Notes: generated from the sequence alone by a model not told the origin. Positions 1 through 5,515 are shown, counted from the first letter of the stretch. The stretch is DNA of 5,515 bases from an uncultured Selenomonadaceae bacterium (GCA_905236785.1 CAJOQC010000129.1:1-5515), one strand, 5' to 3'. Numbers and translations: made by a program.

Positions 1-8
1 AGAGGAAA

Positions 9-752
9 GTGATAATTAAAAAATGGCAGGTGAAATTTGCTATGCGCGTAAAACTTCCTCAAATTGAGATAGAATATCCGGCGGAAAACAAAAAAAACGC
101 CACTCATGGCGAAAATTTTTTTGTCGTGTCGGGAGGGCGCGCCCCCAAAATCGACTGGGCAAAAGCGGCGGCGGCAAATCGCAAAGTGTGGGCGGTGGAT
201 AAAGGCGCGGATTTTTGCCGTGATGCCTGTTTGCCCCCCGAAAAGCTCATAGGCGACGCCGACAGCGCAAGCGAAGATGCATGGAGTTGGGCGGCCAAGC
301 GGGCGGCGGTGCAAAAATTCCCTCGCAAAAAAGACCTCACCGACACCCAAATCGCCCTAAAAAACCTTGACGAAACCGAGGCGCAAACCGCCGTTATGAG
401 CGGCATTTTCGGCGGCAGAGCAGATCACCTGTATTCGACGATTTTTTCCGCCGCCTATGCCAAAACGACCTGCGTTCTTGCCGACGAAGGGGAAGTTATT
501 TTCTTTGCCAAAAACGGCCGACAAATTCGCGCCGAATTTAGCGAACTTCCCACCGCAGTTTCCCTTTTGCCCATTACCGAAGAGTGCATCGGCGTATCAA
601 TGAACAACATGGTGTGGTCTTTGGACAGCGTTACCCTGACGCAAAAATTCCCCTGCGCCGTCAGCAACGAATTGCAGGAAAACAAAACCGATTTTCGCGT
701 AAAAACCGACGTGGGAATTTTGGCGGTTTACGCCGTTTTTGCCCCATGGTAA
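9..752 (+). CDS. thiN: Thiamine pyrophosphokinase
   Basis: This cytosolic enzyme transfers pyrophosphate from ATP to thiamine, giving thiamine diphosphate (last step of thiamine salvage). Visible motifs, numbered from GTG at 9, are VVSGGRAP (39-46), AVDKGADF (62-69), GDADS (82-86, matching the family's GDxDS metal/phosphate site), KDLTDTQ (109-115) and GGRADH (135-140). The C-terminal thiamine-binding part shows SLLP (185-188) and AVSNE (217-221). All family landmarks are present. The start is uncertain: GTG at 9 gives 247 residues, but AGAGGA lies only 2 bases before it. ATG at 42 gives 236 residues, has AGGTG at 28-32 nine bases upstream, and is closer to the usual length of about 210-220; I prefer it. 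The frame is open to the left edge, so an earlier start cannot be excluded. In many Bacillota thiN follows rsgA and rpe; that region lies outside the window. The stop falls inside the convergent methyltransferase gene. Confidence 0.93.
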   Translation: MIIKKWQVKFAMRVKLPQIEIEYPAENKKNATHGENFFVVSGGRAPKIDWAKAAAANRKVWAVDKGADFCRDACLPPEKLIGDADSASEDAWSWAAKRAAVQKFPRKKDLTDTQIALKNLDETEAQTAVMSGIFGGRADHLYSTIFSAAYAKTTCVLADEGEVIFFAKNGRQIRAEFSELPTAVSLLPITEECIGVSMNNMVWSLDSVTLTQKFPCAVSNELQENKTDFRVKTDVGILAVYAVFAPW

Positions 753-1555
753 CGTTGCCGCGCAACTTCGTAAGACACTATCGTGGCCGCGCTCGCCACG
801 TTCAGCGACTGCGCCCCTCCCGTCATGGGTATGTAAATCTTTTCGGCTTGGTTCAAAACTTCTTTTGTTACGCCGTTGGCCTCGTTGCCGAAAATAACCG
901 CCACAGGTTTTGTCATGTCTGCGGCAAACAGTGGGGCGGCCTTTTCGTCAAGGGCGGCGGCGTAGGTTTTGATTTTGTTCTTGGCAAAAAAATCAAAAGC
1001 CTCCTTGATGCTTAAATCAGCAACTGCGGGAATGTTAAACAACGAACCCATGGCGGCGCGAACGGTCTTGTCCGAATATAAATCCGCGCAAGATCCAAGG
1101 AGCAAAACGCCGCTTGCCCCCAAAGCATCTGCCGTGCGAATTGTTGTCCCCACGTTGCCGGGGTCGGCCACGTTCTCGAGAGCAACATAAAAAGGCGCGT
1201 CTTTGCCCTCTTTTTCAAAGGGCAGGGCGTATTTTTTTTGCCTCATCACAAGCATTATGCCTTGGGGCGAGGCGGTATCGCTCATTTTTTCGTACAAACG
1301 GCGCGGCACAATGAACATTTCGCAACCGCCTCGCGCCGCAAGTTTTTCCGTAAGCGCGACAACCCGCGCATCCGCCGCTCGTTCCGCAGTTAAAAAAGCC
1401 TGTTCAATCGCAAAATCGGAGTTTGCCGCCGCTTCGGCAAGCCTGACACCCTCGGCTGTGAACAGCCCCGTTTCTTCGCGGTATTTGCGTTTTTTTAACG
1501 CCGCAACCCTTTTTATTTTCTTGTTGTCCGCGCTGTCTATTCGCTTATATGTCAT
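728..1555 (-). CDS. TrmH/SpoU-family RNA 2'-O-methyltransferase (TsnR/YsgA-like)
   Basis: This is a SPOUT-class methyltransferase of 275 residues that should use S-adenosylmethionine to methylate a ribose 2'-OH, most likely in 23S rRNA. An N-terminal substrate-binding domain (about 1-105, with LFTAEGVRLAEAA at 31-43) precedes the trefoil-knot catalytic domain. All three SpoU motifs are intact: motif 1 ALENVADPGNVGTTIR (125-140, catalytic Arg140), motif 2 VIFGNEANGV (220-229, Glu225) and motif 3 from IPMTGG through SLNVASAA (242-257). The closest known type is the TsnR/YsgA branch; B. subtilis YsgA (RlmP) modifies the 23S A-loop, but the target site cannot be read from this sequence. The ATG overlaps the end of the ttcA-like gene by 11 bp and lacks a well-spaced Shine-Dalgarno (AGGA sits only 2 bases away), so translational coupling is likely. 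The 3' end overlaps thiN by 25 bp on the opposite strand. tRNA Gm18 TrmH or RlmB remain alternatives. Confidence 0.92.
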   Translation of the reverse strand: MTYKRIDSADNKKIKRVAALKKRKYREETGLFTAEGVRLAEAAANSDFAIEQAFLTAERAADARVVALTEKLAARGGCEMFIVPRRLYEKMSDTASPQGIMLVMRQKKYALPFEKEGKDAPFYVALENVADPGNVGTTIRTADALGASGVLLLGSCADLYSDKTVRAAMGSLFNIPAVADLSIKEAFDFFAKNKIKTYAAALDEKAAPLFAADMTKPVAVIFGNEANGVTKEVLNQAEKIYIPMTGGAQSLNVASAATIVSYEVARQRYHGAKTA

Positions 1556-2351
1556 TATCCTGTTCTTCTCTTTTCTCCATGTACTCTTTGTACACGGGGC
1601 GCATCTCGTCGCGGCCTTTGGCGGCAGGCCACAAGTCCCCCAACGCGCTTTGACGCATGGCGGCGGCTATATGGGGGTAAATCTCGCGATTTTTGTTTTC
1701 AAGGGCGGCTATAAGCTCCTTTACTTCCTGCCGCGTCGTGTGTCCGTCCCGGGGGCAGGGCGACGCCACGGGAGTTACGCCATGATATTTTTGGCATCGG
1801 GCGATGTCCTTTTCGCGAAAGTACAGAAGGGGGCGAATGACGGTGATGCCCGTTCGCTCAAGGTAGGTAACCGGCAAAAAGACCGAAACCTGCCCCGAAT
1901 ACAACAGCCCCATCAAAAAAGTTTCCGTTGCGTCGTCGTTATGGTGGGCGTAGGCTACTTTGTTGCAATTTGTTTCCTTGGCATGGCGGTTTATCGCGCC
2001 GCGCCGAAAATACGCGCAGGAAAAGCAGGCGTTTTTGCCCTCCTGCTCATTTATCACGCCGTTAATGTCAACCTTAAATGTATCAAAGGGGACGTTAAGC
2101 TCGGCGCAAAAATCCCTAATGGGCGCGGTATCAAAATCGGCGGAGAACATGGGGTCAATCGTAAGGGCGCGAAGGGAAAACTTCCGCCCTATCCGCTCCC
2201 GCAAAAGGCAAAGGGCGTACAGGAGAAACAAACTGTCCTTGCCCCCCGAAACGCCCACCAATATCCTGTCGCCCTCATGTATCATGTCAAATTCCACCAC
2301 GGCGCGCATAAGTTTCGAGAAATATCGTTGCGGCAAATCTTTTCGTATCAT
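1545..2351 (-). CDS. ttcA: TtcA-family tRNA 2-thiocytidine(32) synthetase
   Basis: This is a PP-loop ATPase predicted to activate C32 of certain tRNAs by adenylation and exchange the 2-oxygen for sulfur, using an Fe-S cluster and sulfur from a cysteine desulfurase. Over 268 residues it shows EGDRILVGVSGGKDS (26-40, PP-loop SGGKDS at 35-40), a CxxC pair at Cys109 and Cys112 followed by YFRRG, AHHNDDATET (135-144), RPLLYFREKDI (173-183) and a third cysteine, Cys199, in SPCPRDG. Three cysteines in this arrangement match the cluster ligands of E. coli TtcA. The protein is about 40 residues shorter than E. coli TtcA, mainly at the ends. The N-terminal stretch LPQRYFSKLMRAVVEFDMI resembles the family start, supporting the ATG at 2351, although the upstream GGTAGGG is unusually close. 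It begins 10 bp after lepB and overlaps the next gene by 11 bp. It lacks the zinc-finger pairs of TtuA/Ncs6, so TtcA-like is preferred; the exact nucleotide modified is inferred. Confidence 0.88.
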   Translation of the reverse strand: MIRKDLPQRYFSKLMRAVVEFDMIHEGDRILVGVSGGKDSLFLLYALCLLRERIGRKFSLRALTIDPMFSADFDTAPIRDFCAELNVPFDTFKVDINGVINEQEGKNACFSCAYFRRGAINRHAKETNCNKVAYAHHNDDATETFLMGLLYSGQVSVFLPVTYLERTGITVIRPLLYFREKDIARCQKYHGVTPVASPCPRDGHTTRQEVKELIAALENKNREIYPHIAAAMRQSALGDLWPAAKGRDEMRPVYKEYMEKREEQDNDI

Positions 2352-2361
2352 AGCCCTACCG

Positions 2362-2904
2362 TCAGTTCAGCGACTTAAACTCACTCACCGGCCAAAAGAC
2401 CAACATAGCCTTGCCCTTTATTAAATCGTAAGGCACAAAACCAACGTCGGCAAAACGGCTGTCCTCGGAGTTGTTGCGGTTGTCCCCCATGACGAAAATC
2501 GTTCCTTGGGGTACGGTGGCCTTAGGGTATTCGCTTCTTGTTTTTTCCAAAATGTAGGGTTCGTTCAAAAGTTGGTCGTTGACAAACACGCGGCCGTCTT
2601 TTATCTCTATCGTATCGCCGGGTACGGCTATAACTCTTTTAATAAAGTCTCGCGTGGTATCTCGCGGGTAGCGGAAAACCAAGATGTCGCCGTGTTCCGG
2701 GGGGTTAAATTTGTAAATAAATTTATTGACTACCAATCGCTCTTGAGACTGAAGGGTGGGGCGCATGGATGGGCCGTCCACTATGTAAAGTTCGATAATA
2801 AACTGACGTATCAAAAACGCCAAGAACACCGCCACTGCTATGGATATTGCCCAATCCGCTATTTCATCGCCCATACTGTTCTCTTTTTCTTTTTCGTCTG
2901 CCAT
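2362..2904 (-). CDS. lepB: Signal peptidase I
   Basis: This membrane-anchored serine/lysine protease removes signal peptides from proteins exported by Sec or Tat. Its 180 residues fit the short Gram-positive (SipS-like) form. A charged cytoplasmic N-terminus (1-14) is followed by one transmembrane helix at about 18-40 (IADWAISIAVAVFLAFLI region). The catalytic domain faces outward. Box B is DGPSMRPTL (43-51) with nucleophile Ser46; box D is KRVIAVPGDTIEI (89-101) with general base Lys89; box E is GDNRNNSEDSR (140-150). All key residues are present, so it should be active. ATG at 2904 was chosen; Met11 (ATG at 2874) is an alternative, and neither has a strong Shine-Dalgarno (GAAGTG lies about 14 bases before the first). 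It lies downstream of rplS in the same direction, but a strong terminator separates them, so it probably has its own promoter and leads the lepB-ttcA-methyltransferase operon. Confidence 0.96.
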   Translation of the reverse strand: MADEKEKENSMGDEIADWAISIAVAVFLAFLIRQFIIELYIVDGPSMRPTLQSQERLVVNKFIYKFNPPEHGDILVFRYPRDTTRDFIKRVIAVPGDTIEIKDGRVFVNDQLLNEPYILEKTRSEYPKATVPQGTIFVMGDNRNNSEDSRFADVGFVPYDLIKGKAMLVFWPVSEFKSLN

Positions 2905-2943
2905 GTTTTTATTGTTTCACTTCGCTTTTACAAAACTGTTTTT

Positions 2944-2949
2944 ATTATG
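2944..2949 (-). promoter_or_regulatory. Candidate -10 box for the lepB operon
   Basis: CATAAT on the minus strand matches TATAAT at five of six positions and lies 39 bases before the lepB ATG. No good -35 is found at 16-18 bases: TTGATT (2961-2966) is only 11 bases away. Some promoter is expected here because rplS is terminated just upstream. This is a weak assignment. The box abuts the arm of the inverted repeat at 2949-2996, so a protein or structure acting there could affect initiation. Confidence 0.25.
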
Positions 2950-2996
2950 AAATCTTAGCAAATCAAGTCCGCCGGACGCAGATGCGCTAAGATTTC
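2949..2996. repeat. Perfect 11-bp inverted repeat upstream of lepB (IR1)
   Basis: GAAATCTTAGC (2949-2959) is mirrored exactly by GCTAAGATTTC (2986-2996). The 26-base interior contains a second dyad, GTCC-GCC-GGAC (2967-2977), so RNA from either strand could form a nested hairpin. No U-run follows on the minus strand, which argues against a terminator. Its right arm shares bases with the next inverted repeat. Confidence 0.7.
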
Positions 2997-3035
2997 GTGT
3001 AAGGGCGCAGTGCGAAACATCGTTACGCACGAAAT
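2992..3035. repeat. Second inverted repeat sharing an arm with IR1 (IR2)
   Basis: ATTTCGTG (2992-2999) pairs perfectly with CACGAAAT (3028-3035). The stem can continue as TAA (3000-3002) with TTA (3023-3025) past a two-base bulge. Inside it, GTGCG (3010-3014) can instead pair with CGCAC (3026-3030), with AAC/GTT as an inner stem. Bases 2992-2996 belong to both IR1 and IR2, so the two outer stems are mutually exclusive. Confidence 0.6.
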
Positions 3036-3042
3036 TTGTTGC

Positions 3043-3070
3043 AAAAAAGGAGCTGTATACACAGCTCCTT
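3043..3070 (-). terminator. Rho-independent terminator of rplS
   Basis: On the minus strand a perfect 10-bp stem AAGGAGCTGT / ACAGCTCCTT (3070-3061 with 3056-3047) encloses a GTAT loop. A run of six T (3048-3043) follows immediately, partly within the stem. It lies 22 bases after the rplS stop, the expected place and orientation. This separates rplS from the lepB operon transcriptionally, at least in part. On the plus strand no comparable T-run follows, so it is probably one-directional. Confidence 0.92.
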
Positions 3071-3092
3071 CGTTGTTTTGCCGAAAAAAATC

Positions 3093-3434
3093 TCAGCGTT
3101 TTTCCTTGATGCGAGCCGCCTTGCCGGTACGTTTACGCAAATAGTAGAGTTTGGCGCGACGAACCTTGCCGCGACGGACGACCTCTATTTTTTCAATGCG
3201 GGGCGAATGCAATAAGAACATACGCTCCACGCCGACGCCGTAAGAAATGCGGCGCACGGTAAACATTTCGCGAACACCCGTGCCTTGACGACCGATGACA
3301 ACGCCTTCAAAAATCTGAATACGTTCGCGGTTGCCTTCGACGATTTTGGCGTGTACTTTTACGGTGTCGCCGGGGCCAAAAGCGGGAATGTCGCTTTTAA
3401 GCTGCTCTTTTTCCAATACTTCGATGATATTCAC
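3093..3434 (-). CDS. rplS: 50S ribosomal protein L19
   Basis: L19 is a large-subunit ribosomal protein at the 30S-50S interface. The 113-residue product is full length for the family. It shows [13 protein letters not shown] (19-31), the [14 protein letters not shown] block (38-51), the family signature [18 protein letters not shown] (61-78), and a basic C-terminal tail ([14 protein letters not shown], 87-100, then [13 protein letters not shown]). The start codon is GTG: AAGGAGG sits exactly seven bases upstream (3442-3448), and residues from [13 protein letters not shown] onward match the normal L19 N-terminus. In many bacteria rplS follows rpsP, rimM and trmD; here the upstream neighbour is a divergent chemoreceptor, so the gene stands alone with its own promoters and terminator. 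Confidence 0.98.
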   Translation of the reverse strand: MNIIEVLEKEQLKSDIPAFGPGDTVKVHAKIVEGNRERIQIFEGVVIGRQGTGVREMFTVRRISYGVGVERMFLLHSPRIEKIEVVRRGKVRRAKLYYLRKRTGKAARIKEKR

Positions 3435-3500
3435 TATGCTTCCTCCTTCTTAATCGTTCACGAAATTGCCTGCGGCAAAATCGGCGGACCGATTGCATAC
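3435..3500 (-). promoter_or_regulatory. Structured 5' leader of rplS, possibly an L19-type autoregulatory leader
   Basis: Between the predicted start site of the proximal promoter and GTG, the minus-strand RNA has two adjacent hairpins: AATCGG-TCCG-CCGATT (3494-3479) and TTGCC-GCA-GGCAA (3478-3466). A small palindrome, TCGT-GA-ACGA (3463-3454), precedes the Shine-Dalgarno. Leaders that bind L19 and repress translation are known upstream of rplS in Bacillota. I cannot match this one base by base to that family, so the regulatory role is inference from position and structure. Confidence 0.3.
3442..3448 (-). promoter_or_regulatory. Ribosome-binding site of rplS
   Basis: AAGGAGG on the minus strand is a full match to the anti-Shine-Dalgarno, seven bases before GTG at 3434. 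It decides in favour of the GTG start, since no ATG is suitably placed. Confidence 0.93.
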
Positions 3501-3506
3501 CCAAGG

Positions 3507-3535
3507 AGTATAACATAAAATTTTGCCGGAGGCAA
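3507..3535 (-). promoter_or_regulatory. Proximal sigma-A-type promoter of rplS (P2)
   Basis: The -35 is TTGCCT (3535-3530), the spacer is 17 bases, and the -10 is TATACT (3512-3507, five of six matches). A TG one base before the -10 gives the extended form TGTTATACT. Transcription should start near 3500, giving a leader of about 65 bases. The -35 lies inside a small dyad, TTGCC-GGA-GGCAA (3523-3535 on the plus strand). Confidence 0.6.
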
Positions 3536-3555
3536 CCGACTTACATATAAATTGA

Positions 3556-3584
3556 AATAAATTTTCGCCGCCCGCCTTTGTCAA
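3556..3584 (-). promoter_or_regulatory. Distal sigma-A-type promoter of rplS (P1)
   Basis: The -35 is a perfect TTGACA (3584-3579), the spacer is 17 bases, and the -10 is TTTATT (3561-3556, four of six matches). Transcription would start near 3549, adding about 50 bases to the leader. Perfect -35 and ideal spacing make it credible despite a moderate -10. Confidence 0.6.
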
Positions 3585-3610
3585 CAGGAAAAAAGGGACG
3601 GACGGCGAAA
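3563..3610. repeat. Imperfect 48-bp dyad in the rplS / chemoreceptor divergent region
   Basis: TTTCGCCG (3563-3570) is mirrored by CGGCGAAA (3603-3610). Nearer the centre CCTTT (3575-3579) pairs with AAAGG (3592-3596) around a 12-base loop. The -35 of the distal rplS promoter falls at the inner stem and loop. No T-run follows on either strand, so it is not a classic terminator; an operator or RNA structure is possible. Confidence 0.5.
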
Positions 3611-3672
3611 GTAATAAGTAACTTTACACAATATTACAACCGAAAAAAATCGGCTAAAAGGGGGAAGAAGTT

Positions 3673-5515
3673 ATGAACAGGCGTTCGGTTAAGGGCGAAA
3701 TTTTGCTTTTCGTCCTGCCGGTGGTAATCGTCGGCTTAATGCTCTTAACGGTGGTTACTTATAAATATGTGGGAGCAAATTTTGAAGAACAACTTTTAAG
3801 CGGGTCGCTGAGAAATTCCGCCGAAGTGGCCGAGAGCGTATCGGATTGGCTCGACAAGCGAATGCTCGAAACGCGTATGACCGCCAACAGCCCGGCGGCT
3901 CGCGCCATGGATGCCGCGCTGCTTAACAAAAACAACGAATACCGCTTGACCCTTATGGAAAAGGTTTACCCTGGGGTGGTGGACTCCGTGTCGTGGGGTC
4001 GCTTTGACGGCTCCGGGACGCTCTACGGGCAAACGCGACAGGGTTTTAAGGAAATGCACAATTCCGAAAAGGCATGGTACAAGGAAACCATGACCGGCGA
4101 AAAAGAATCCTTTATGAGCAGCCCCGTCATAAGCCAAGCCACGGGGAAAATAATTGTCAATTCCATAGCCCTTGCCAAGGATAACAACGGCAAGAACGTG
4201 GGCATGATTTTGGCGGCAATTTATGTGGAAGCCGTCACAAACAAAGTCGGCGAGCTTAAATTCGGCGAAAACGGCTACAGCCTTTTGGTGGCCAAAAACG
4301 GCACTTACATCGTAAACCCGGACGAAGAAGCCATAATGAAAAAGAAAATCGGCGAGGAGAGCGACGCCGCCCTTCAGGAATTGGGCAATAAAATGCTCTC
4401 CGGCGAATCCGGGGTTTATCGCTTTACCCGCGCCGACGGCGAAAACATGATTGCTTTTTATAACCCCATAAAAGCCACGGGCTGGGGGATGGCCGCCGTC
4501 GCCTATGAAAGCGAGTTGTTGCGCCCCGTGACAAACTCACTAAAGATTATGGTGGGCATAAGCATTGTGTTACTCCTTCTCATAAGTTTCGGCATAGTTT
4601 TAACCGTGGAGCGGGTTATGAGCCCCCTGTCGGCGATGATGGAAGAAATGGCTCTTTTGGCCGGCGGCGATTTTCGCGACCGCGCCGCAAAAGTGTCCAC
4701 GCAGAACGAACTCGGCGATTTGGCGGAACGTTTGCGCCATATGCGCGGGCAAGTTAAGGAGCTTTTGAAAAAAGTCGGCGAATCCGGCGAAAATCTATCC
4801 GGCGCGGCCGAAGCCTTGGAGCGCACCACGGAACAGTCGGCGGCGGCAAGCAACCAAGTTGCCGATTCCATAGTAAAGGTGGCGGGCGGCACCAGCGAAC
4901 AGCTTGATGCGGTGACCAACGCTTACGAGGCCGTTGATTCTCTTAACAGCACCATGAGCGGCGTTGTAAACGGCGCATCCCGAGCCGCCGAATCCGGCAA
5001 GGAAGCGGCAAAAATCGCCGAAGAAGGTTCGGCGGCGTTAAAATCCGCCGTGGAACAAATTCGCCTTATCGAACAAAGCACCGAGCGATCCGCTAAAGTG
5101 GTGGAGGCGTTGGGCGACCGCAGCAAGGCCATAGGTGAAATTGTGACGACAATAAGCGGCATTGCCGAGCAGACCAATCTTTTGGCACTTAACGCCGCAA
5201 TCGAGGCGGCGCGAGCCGGCGAAGCCGGCCGCGGTTTTGCCGTCGTTGCCGACGAAGTGCGAAAACTTGCCGAAGGTTCCGGCGAAGCGGCGCAGAAGAT
5301 AGCCGCCCTCATAAGCTCCATTCAGCAAGAGACGGTGGAAGCGGTCGAAAGAATGCAGCGGGGCAAAGAGGACGTGGAGAGCGGCAAAGAAGTGGTGGCC
5401 AAGGCGGGCGATGCTTTCCAAAGGATAGCCGCCGCCGTCGGTAAGCTCACCACCCACGCCGAGGATATATTAAAAGATGCCGAAGCCGGGGCGCAAAAGG
5501 CCGGCTCCTTGGCGG
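3673..5515 (+). CDS. Methyl-accepting chemotaxis protein with dCache-like sensor (3' end outside window)
   Basis: This transmembrane chemoreceptor would signal through CheW and CheA. The frame is open from ATG at 3673 (GGGGG at 3660-3664, eight bases upstream) to the edge, with 614 residues visible. TM1 is at about 9-29. An extracellular double-Cache-like domain spans about 40-285, with AWYKE (134-138), [20 protein letters not shown] (198-217) and the terminal YNPIKATGW (263-271). TM2 is at about 292-311 and HAMP at about 312-365 (Pro318, NELGDL 345-350). A long helical signalling domain follows, with the highly conserved hairpin tip [19 protein letters not shown] (499-517) and [16 protein letters not shown] (519-534). 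By symmetry about the tip, roughly 40-60 residues are probably missing. The ligand is unknown: the Arg and the late Asp of the amino-acid-binding dCache motif seem to be Lys133 and Ala182. It is divergent from rplS, and no convincing promoter was found upstream. Confidence 0.95.
   Translation, partial: MNRRSVKGEILLFVLPVVIVGLMLLTVVTYKYVGANFEEQLLSGSLRNSAEVAESVSDWLDKRMLETRMTANSPAARAMDAALLNKNNEYRLTLMEKVYPGVVDSVSWGRFDGSGTLYGQTRQGFKEMHNSEKAWYKETMTGEKESFMSSPVISQATGKIIVNSIALAKDNNGKNVGMILAAIYVEAVTNKVGELKFGENGYSLLVAKNGTYIVNPDEEAIMKKKIGEESDAALQELGNKMLSGESGVYRFTRADGENMIAFYNPIKATGWGMAAVAYESELLRPVTNSLKIMVGISIVLLLLISFGIVLTVERVMSPLSAMMEEMALLAGGDFRDRAAKVSTQNELGDLAERLRHMRGQVKELLKKVGESGENLSGAAEALERTTEQSAAASNQVADSIVKVAGGTSEQLDAVTNAYEAVDSLNSTMSGVVNGASRAAESGKEAAKIAEEGSAALKSAVEQIRLIEQSTERSAKVVEALGDRSKAIGEIVTTISGIAEQTNLLALNAAIEAARAGEAGRGFAVVADEVRKLAEGSGEAAQKIAALISSIQQETVEAVERMQRGKEDVESGKEVVAKAGDAFQRIAAAVGKLTTHAEDILKDAEAGAQKAGSLA

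Noticed and set aside
1..19. Possible tail of an upstream gene, ending EESDN-stop at 17-19 or RGK-stop at 10-12
   Set aside because: Only three to five codons are visible in each frame and nothing distinguishes them; an rpe gene is often upstream of thiN, but it cannot be supported here.
754..800. Hairpins GTTGC-CGC-GCAAC (754-766) and CGTGGC...GCCACG (782-800) as a thiN terminator
   Set aside because: Neither is followed by a T-run, and the second lies in codons for conserved motif 3 of the methyltransferase, so coding constraint explains it.
1203..2378. A 391-codon open frame on the plus strand
   Set aside because: It lies antisense to two clearly functional genes (TrmH family and ttcA-like), its translation is low-complexity with no recognisable motif, and it has no ribosome-binding site context. 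It is a by-product of codon use on the other strand.
2949..2996. Inverted repeat as a second terminator downstream of rplS
   Set aside because: On the minus strand the stem is followed by ATAATAAAAA, not a U-run, and the strong terminator at 3043-3070 already fills that role.
3541..3672. Cyclic di-GMP riboswitch upstream of the chemoreceptor
   Set aside because: Such switches often precede motility genes, but I could not find the conserved core of that riboswitch class here.
4503..5457. Several open frames of 130-140 codons on the minus strand inside the chemoreceptor
   Set aside because: They are antisense to conserved HAMP and signalling-domain sequence, and their translations show no family features.

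Overview
The window looks like a housekeeping stretch of a bacterial chromosome, most likely from a member of the Bacillota (Firmicutes). The support is a single-domain thiamine pyrophosphokinase, a short 180-residue signal peptidase I with one membrane anchor, a textbook AAGGAGG ribosome-binding site, a TsnR/YsgA-like rRNA methyltransferase, and a chemoreceptor whose signalling domain resembles those of clostridia and Negativicutes. The rplS-lepB adjacency is also common in that phylum. Assignment below phylum level is a guess.

Layout from left to right. (1) thiN (+), which makes thiamine diphosphate, enters at the left edge; its start is either in the window or just outside it. (2) A convergent minus-strand cluster read right to left is lepB, then ttcA-like, then a TrmH/SpoU 2'-O-methyltransferase. 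The gaps are 10 bp and an 11-bp overlap, so these three are probably one operon. The last gene overlaps the 3' end of thiN by 25 bp. (3) A 188-bp gap carries a strong rplS terminator and two overlapping inverted repeats that cannot both form. (4) rplS (-), ribosomal protein L19, starts with GTG behind a perfect Shine-Dalgarno and appears to have two sigma-A-type promoters and a structured leader. (5) A 238-bp divergent region holds those promoters and a long imperfect dyad. (6) A methyl-accepting chemotaxis protein (+) runs off the right edge with 614 residues visible.

Most of the minus-strand genes serve translation and protein export: ribosome assembly (L19), tRNA C32 thiolation (TtcA-like), rRNA 2'-O-methylation (TrmH family) and signal-peptide removal (LepB). 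The chemoreceptor is functionally unrelated and divergently transcribed. No mobile element, CRISPR array, tRNA or rRNA gene was seen. I found no convincing new multi-gene system. The parts most worth a second look are the two non-coding gaps on either side of rplS.
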